NCBI GenBank assembly: GCA_020845495.1
Contig: JADLFM010000142.1
Location: 1 to 10,259, forward strand
Origin: Chloroflexota bacterium
Lineage (GTDB): Bacteria > Chloroflexota > UBA6077 > JACCZL01
Length of the DNA: 10,259 nucleotides
Direction of reading: 5' to 3'
The translations under genes were made by a program, and so were the position numbers. Of this stretch, positions 6,783 to 10,259 are shown piece by piece. The notes beneath the pieces are model-generated. The model saw only the letters and a program-made list of their open reading frames with translations. It had not been told where the DNA came from and searched no databases. Position 1 is the stretch's first letter. Each line of letters opens with the position of its first letter.

Positions 6783-7046
6783 TCAGGCGAAGTCAGTGCC
6801 TTCGGACGTTCGGTCATCGGCGTTCACGCGCGTCGCTGTGGCCGCATTGCCCTGCTTCCGGACATGCCAGCGATTGGGGAACTGCTGCTGCACCTCCTCA
6901 CTGTGCGAGCAGATGACGATGCTGTGAGCCATCTGGCGCTCCAGGATGGCATCGGTGGTTTCCGTCAGGCGCATCGCGAGGTCGTACCGACGACGGCTGT
7001 CCAATTCCCCGAAGCCCTCATCCACGATCAGCGTGCCCGCCAGCAC
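6783..7046 (-). pseudogene. C-terminal fragment of an SMC/Rad50-type ATPase
   Basis: About 87 codons remain. They start LAGTLIVDEGFGELD, the Walker B plus D-loop signature of SMC/Rad50/SbcC-like ABC ATPases (hhhhDEGFGxLD), and include VICSHSEEVQQQFPNRWHV, with the switch histidine region, before a family-like tail ending at a TGA (6785-6783). Walker A, the coiled coil and the ABC signature are absent. Upstream on the minus strand the reading frame runs directly into CRISPR repeat sequence at about 7043, so the N-terminal bulk was removed at that junction. GTG 7046 lies inside the repeat and is not a credible native start. The original protein could have been a DNA-repair or anti-phage ATPase; the fragment does not say which. 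Confidence 0.75.
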
Positions 7047-7735
7047 GTGGGGGTGAACCGGTCAACGTGGTCGAGGGCCGGCTGTTGCAGCCGTGGTCCC
7101 CACGCACGTGGGGGTGAACCGCCGACCGTCTTCGGGCCGCTGCTCCAGGGGTTCGTGGTCCCCACGCACGTGGGGGTGAACCGTCCATCGTCGTCAAAGA
7201 CCAGAACCCAGCGCGGTGGTCCCCACGCACGTGGGGGTGAACCGCTCACTGGCCCGGGACTTTCTGCTGGTCGAGTGTGGTCCCCACGCACGTGGGGGTG
7301 AACCGTACAGCCCCGTGTTCGAGGCTGGACGGGCCGCCGTGGTCCCCACGCACGTGGGGGTGAACCGGAGCGGTGGGCACGCATTCCACCATGCCCGTCG
7401 TGGTCCCCACGCACGTGGGGGTGAACCGCCGCACGCGCGCGGCGTGGTGCACGACGCTCCACGTGGTCCCCACGCACGTGGGGGTGAACCGGCGACGGCG
7501 AAGGAGTGGGAAGGTCGGCTCAGGTGGTCCCCACGCACGTGGGGGTGAACCGTCCATTGCCAGCACGTCGCGCGTCCGCTCCCAGTGGTCCCCACGCACG
7601 TGGGGGTGAACCGAACCTGATGCGGCTCGGGCCGCTGACGTTCGAGTGGTCCCCACGCACGTGGGGGTGAACCGTACGGCATCAAGCGGTTCATCCGCCT
7701 GGAGACGTGGTCCCCACGCACGTGGGGGTGAACCG
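7032..7735 (+). CRISPR. Orphan type I-E style CRISPR array, 12 repeats and 11 spacers
   Basis: The 29-base repeat begins GTGGTCCCCACG and ends CACGTGGGGGTGAACCG; CCCCAC/GTGGGG can pair around GCAC. Repeats start at 7032, 7093, 7155, 7216, 7277, 7339, 7400, 7463, 7524, 7585, 7646 and 7707. Repeats 2-12 are identical. Repeat 1 matches fully only from 7043 on, over its last 18 bases. Spacers are 32 bases except the second and fifth (33) and the seventh (34). By comparison with the E. coli type I-E repeat (ending in the 8-base handle ATAAACCG), the crRNA strand is plus and the leader should lie left of 7032, where an ATPase gene fragment stands instead. No cas gene is in the window. New spacer uptake is unlikely; expression would need read-through from the left. 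Confidence 0.97.
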
Positions 7736-7804
7736 TGGAACAGCGGTTACGTGGCGGACCTGGACCAGCTCGAACGAACCTTTTCGAGGGTGACTCTATC
7801 GCTA

Positions 7805-8032
7805 CTACTTGACGAGCGTGTCTACGGCGACCAGAATTTCGTCATACTCAGCAATCGAACTACCCTGCCCCATCAAAGAGGCTGTCTTCGTCTGTCCCGC
7901 AGCCAAGTCATTCACTGCCCCTGACATCACGGCAACGAGCTGGCCGCCCTTCAGGAATGTGGCTTGCACGGTGAAGCTGTGCATCGACGAATCTTGATTC
8001 GTGACCTCGGCGTCAAGCATGGGCAGGAAGCC
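7805..8032 (-). pseudogene. C-terminal fragment of an FxLYD-type domain protein
   Basis: Read on the minus strand the last ~70 codons give LDAEVTNQDSSMHSFTVQAT, then FLKGGQLVAVMSGAVNDLAAGQ and EILVAVDTLVK before TAG (7807-7805). This is the beta-sandwich pattern of FxLYD domains: V-x-N-x-S, F-x-V-x-A-x-F, V-N-D-L-x-P-G-Q-T, ending in V-D-x-L. Such domains usually sit at the C-terminus of secreted or lipid-anchored proteins in Gram-positive-like bacteria. The expected upstream signal peptide and linker are missing, because at about 8032 the sequence changes to transposase sequence on the opposite strand. Longer antisense frames that extend this ORF to 8680 are shadows of that transposase. Confidence 0.7.
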
Positions 8033-8677
8033 GCTCTTCACCGTCGGCTGGTGGAGATCGTGACGATCGCGCTGTGCGGGGTGCTGTGTGGGGCGGACGA
8101 CTGGGTGACGATCGAGGCGTTCGGGCAGGAGAAGGCGGACTGGCTGCGGACGTTCCTGGAGCTGCCGGGCGGGCTCCCATCGCATGACACGTTCGGGCCG
8201 GTGTTCGCCCGGCTGGACCCGGACGATCTCCGGGGCCGCTTCCTGGCATGGGTCCGTGCGGTGGACGGGAAAGTCGGTGCGCAGGTGGTGGCGGTGGAGG
8301 GGGAGACGCTGCGCGGGTCGCATGATCGGTCGGCCGGACAGGAGGCGCTGCACCTGGTGAGCGCCTGGGCGACCGCGAGCGGGCTGGTGCTCGGGCAGGT
8401 GGCCACCGACGCGAAGTCGAACGAAATCACGGCGATCCCCCACCTGCTGCGGCTGCTTGCTCTCGACGGCGCGACGGTGACCATCGACGCGATGGGCTGC
8501 CAGACGGCCATCGCGGCCCAGATCATCGAGCAGGGTGCCGACTGCGTGCTGGCCCTCAAGGCGAACCATCACACCATCCACGACCTCGTCGGCCGGGCCT
8601 TCCGCGATGTCCCCCGGGCGGCCGTCGTGGAGTTCAGCGAGATCCCCAAACGAATGTCGACCTGGTCGTGGTTCTGA
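8033..8677 (+). mobile_element. ISAs1-family transposase fragment, missing both ends
   Basis: The recognisable part runs from LHRRLVEIVTIALCGVLCG through ADDWVTIEAFGQEKADWLRT, GLPSHDTFGPVFARLD, HLVSAWATASGLVLGQV, DAKSNEITAIPHLLRLL and VTIDAMGCQ to DCVLALKANH. These are hallmark stretches of ISAs1 (H-repeat associated) DDE transposases, about 370 residues when complete. The first ~30 residues, including the start codon, and the last third with the catalytic Glu are gone; family resemblance fades after about 8640. The first catalytic Asp (usual text A-I-D-G-K-T-L-R) is Glu here (AVEGETLRGSHD), and the second Asp (TIDAMG) is kept. The copy cannot be active. No terminal inverted repeats were found. 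It abuts the FxLYD fragment on its left. Confidence 0.85.
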
Positions 8678-8720
8678 CAATAGATCAGCTCGCTATTGCG
8701 CTCTCGTAGAGTCCCGGAAG

Positions 8721-8739
8721 TGTCACAGTTCGCGTGACA
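8721..8739. promoter_or_regulatory. Inverted repeat, possible operator upstream of the M41 peptidase gene
   Basis: TGTCAC (8721-8726) and GTGACA (8734-8739) are perfect inverted hexamers separated by 7 bases, a spacing typical of dimeric helix-turn-helix regulators. A second small dyad, CAATAG (8678-8683) with CTATTG (8693-8698), precedes it. Both lie in the stretch between the transposase remnant and the peptidase start (8678-8900), in which I see no gene and no clear -10/-35 pair. Confidence 0.3.
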
Positions 8740-8900
8740 ATCGCCGGAGCGTCGCAGGTCGTCGACCATACTCTTTGGTTGGCGGTCGTCCTCGGATGGC
8801 CACTACTGGTGCCCGAGACACGTGCACATCTGCTACGGCGATCGGTCCGACGATCACCGGCCATGTTGAGCTGAATTCTGTGCGGGTGTGAGGATGAGCC

Positions 8901-9793
8901 ATGTCCAGGAAGGCGAGGTCGCGGCCGAAGCGCCAGCCGCCCGCCCGAACTCCGGGGGACCAGCCGGAGATCCGGTGCGAGCAGTGCGGGGCGGTCATCC
9001 CTGGGGCGCACCGTCGGCGACGATTCTGCGGACCGGTGTGCCGCGTGCGTGGTGGCCAGGGGAACTTCATGGAGCGCTACATGATGGAGTTGGTGGTTGA
9101 GCAGCGTCCGCTCACAGCCCTTCATGAAGCTGCGCACGCCGTTGTGGGCCTCGCTCTGGGGTATGAAATCTCTTACGTCGATCTCGCAATTCAACCTGAC
9201 GGCTCGATCGGCTTCACGAAGGTTATCAGCCCACACGTGCAGTCGATGAATGCGCGTGATCGGGCTGCGGCACTGACGACACGGTCAGCAGGGAGTGACG
9301 ACCCCGGGTCTATCGAGCGGCCCGAGCCAACGAATGCGGATCTGAGGCTCGACATCGTCTTTTCGCTGGCTGGCCCCGTCGCTGACGAGATCGGCCGGGC
9401 CACGGCCAATCCGGCTGCCGCAGTTCTCGTCCGAGCCGAGCAGACAATCCGCGAGATTGTGGGTGCCCGACGGGCTACGATGAAGCTTCGTGTCGATGCG
9501 TATGATGATCTGAACTCGGCGATTCGGTGCGCAATCGCGTCCCATCGAGAACTGAACGTCAGCGACATGGAGGGCGCACATGGCCCCGTACAGGGCGTTG
9601 GCTCCGCCGAGAACCCCGAGGTTCTGGCGATACTTGACCGGGGGCTCGGCAGGCCGAGCAGATGCTCCGGGAGCGGTGGCTGGTCGTGAAGGCGGTGGCC
9701 GACAAGTTGCTTGAAAACGAGTACCTCGGCCGGAACGACATCTTGGAGATCATCGGCTCCGGATCTGTTGGGTGTTCGATCACGAGCATCTGA
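8901..9793 (+). CDS. Stand-alone M41 (FtsH-type) zinc peptidase with N-terminal zinc finger, frameshifted
   Basis: The start is ATG 8901, with GAGG about 8 bases upstream. Residues about 26-47 form a Cys4 finger (CEQCGAVIPG, then RRFCGPVCR). Residues 75-79 are HEAAH within TALHEAAHAVVGLALG, the M41 zinc-binding and catalytic motif. FSLAGPVADE (about 154-163) matches the FtsH 'GRVAEE' segment, and Asp203 in YDDLNSA fits the third zinc ligand of FtsH. No AAA+ ATPase domain and no membrane segment are present, unlike true FtsH. The open frame ends at 9689 in unlike text. The frame two bases on gives AEQMLRERWLVVKAVADKLL, the expected M41 C-terminal helix, to a TGA at 9791-9793. Adding one base to the G run at 9640-9644 would join them as DRGARQAEQM. 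The intact form would be about 297 residues. Confidence 0.75.
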
Positions 9794-9946
9794 TGTGCGA
9801 AGCCGCTGGAGTACCCGACCGGCAGCACGCGGGCTCTGCTCTCCACTACTCGTGTTCGTCGGGCGAGCGGGAAAGACGACGGCGGACTGGGGCGTTGCAC
9901 TTCTCTCAAAGGTGGGAAGCCACGACGATAAGCGTGGGAGGATGCT

Positions 9947-10153
9947 GTGAACCGTCAACGCTGGGGAGCACTGACCTCGAATCAGGAGACCGCTCGACGG
10001 GCGGGTGGCCGTCGGCGAATCAACGCCGTCAGGCGACTTCGCGCCGACATGCGCCGCCTGGAAGTAGTCCGGCTGCTCAAGCGATACGGATTAGGCCACG
10101 GGAGCCAAGCTGCAATTGCGACGACTCTGGGTGCTAGTACTTCGCCACGCTGA
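9947..10153 (+). CDS. Small helix-turn-helix protein, cut by an IS630-family insertion
   Basis: GTG 9947 follows a near-ideal ribosome site, GGGAGG at 9936-9941 with 5-base spacing. The 68-residue product is strongly basic (ARRAGGRRRINAVRRLRADM) and then enters a helix-turn-helix: EVVRLLKRYGLGHGSQAAIA, TTLGASTS. In comparable phage- and plasmid-type HTH proteins this is where the recognition helix continues (G-x-S-x-S-T-I-x-R-D). Here the frame stops within a few codons at sequence belonging to the neighbouring transposase, so native coding ends at about 10139. The product probably lacks its recognition helix. It follows the M41 peptidase gene on the same strand after about 150 bases with no other gene visible, which suggests one transcription unit. 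Confidence 0.6.
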   Translation: MNRQRWGALTSNQETARRAGGRRRINAVRRLRADMRRLEVVRLLKRYGLGHGSQAAIATTLGASTSPR

Positions 10154-10259
10154 TTACGAGGGGTAGAGCCGATGCAGCTTGCGCCGCGCGTCATCGACGG
10201 TGAACTGCCAGCGGATGGTGGCGCGCTGTTCGTTGCGGGCGGCCTCCCAGGCAGCGACC
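10140..10259 (-). mobile_element. IS630-family transposase, C-terminal end (continues beyond the window)
   Basis: Read on the minus strand from the window edge the frame is VAAWEAARNEQRATIRW, then QFTVDDARRKLHRLYPS and TAA (10156-10154). This is the characteristic end of IS630/Tc1-like transposases (W-x-x-x-R-N ... W-x-F-T-x-x-D-A-R-x-K-L). The stop lies only about 15 bases from the apparent element end. IS630 elements insert at TA, and TA at 10138-10139 stands exactly where the HTH gene loses its frame. The opposite end and the catalytic DDE residues are outside the window, so activity cannot be judged. Confidence 0.8.

Noticed and set aside
7018..7721. Several ORFs in the array with repeated GSPPRAWGP, RFTPTCVGTT or PHARGGEP units
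   Set aside because: Translations of CRISPR repeats, repeating every 61 bases; not repeat proteins.
7032..7735. Minus-strand orientation of the array, with repeat 1 as the usual decayed distal repeat
   Set aside because: The 3' handle GTGAACCG matches the conserved type I-E orientation on the plus strand; kept only as an alternative.
8033..8680. N-terminal extension of the FxLYD frame (His/Arg/Pro-rich) to 8680
   Set aside because: Antisense to the ISAs1 transposase fragment.

Overview
The window is GC-rich DNA from an unidentified bacterium. My best guess is Chloroflexota, possibly near the Thermomicrobia, with Actinomycetota as the alternative. This rests only on base composition, the short palindromic element type at the left edge, the type I-E style CRISPR repeat and the look of the SWIM-associated and HEAT/TPR/SEC-C proteins. 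No species marker gene is present.

Left part (1-4321). A tandem-repeat and palindrome unit (1-283) abuts the last ~100 codons of a superfamily 2 helicase. Two intact minus-strand genes follow: a HEAT + zinc ribbon + TPR + SEC-C protein (3883-2345), then a SWIM-associated helical-repeat protein (2142-643) whose zinc finger itself is missing. At 4321-4278 lies the 3' half of a tRNA-Pro(GGG), broken exactly in the anticodon loop, followed by what looks like its own terminator (4269-4239). This is the classic scar of a tRNA-targeting integrative element, and I take it as the boundary between ordinary chromosome (left) and an accessory island (right).

Middle part (4322-7735). Two uncharacterised genes, an acidic 311-residue protein (minus) and a single-pass membrane protein (plus, with an apparent frameshift), diverge from a perfect 19-bp-arm palindrome carrying a TATAAT on each strand. 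A small DNA-binding protein gene follows. Next is the last ~87 codons of an SMC/Rad50-type ATPase, joined in mid-repeat to an orphan type I-E style CRISPR array of 12 repeats and 11 spacers. No cas genes and no recognisable leader are present.

Right part (7736-10259). A truncated FxLYD-type secreted-domain gene abuts a fragment of an ISAs1-family transposase. Then come a stand-alone M41 (FtsH-type) zinc peptidase with an N-terminal zinc finger and one apparent missing base, a small HTH protein gene cut by an IS630-family element, and the end of that IS630 transposase at the window edge.

The two large genes left of the tRNA scar are intact, while most genes right of it are broken or truncated (the helicase fragment at the left edge is also broken). 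I read the right side as a decaying genomic island that has collected IS elements and lost its CRISPR leader. The best candidates for something undescribed are the palindrome-controlled divergent pair (4469-6254) and the zinc-finger M41 peptidase with its HTH neighbour (8901-10139). Neither has a function I can assign.
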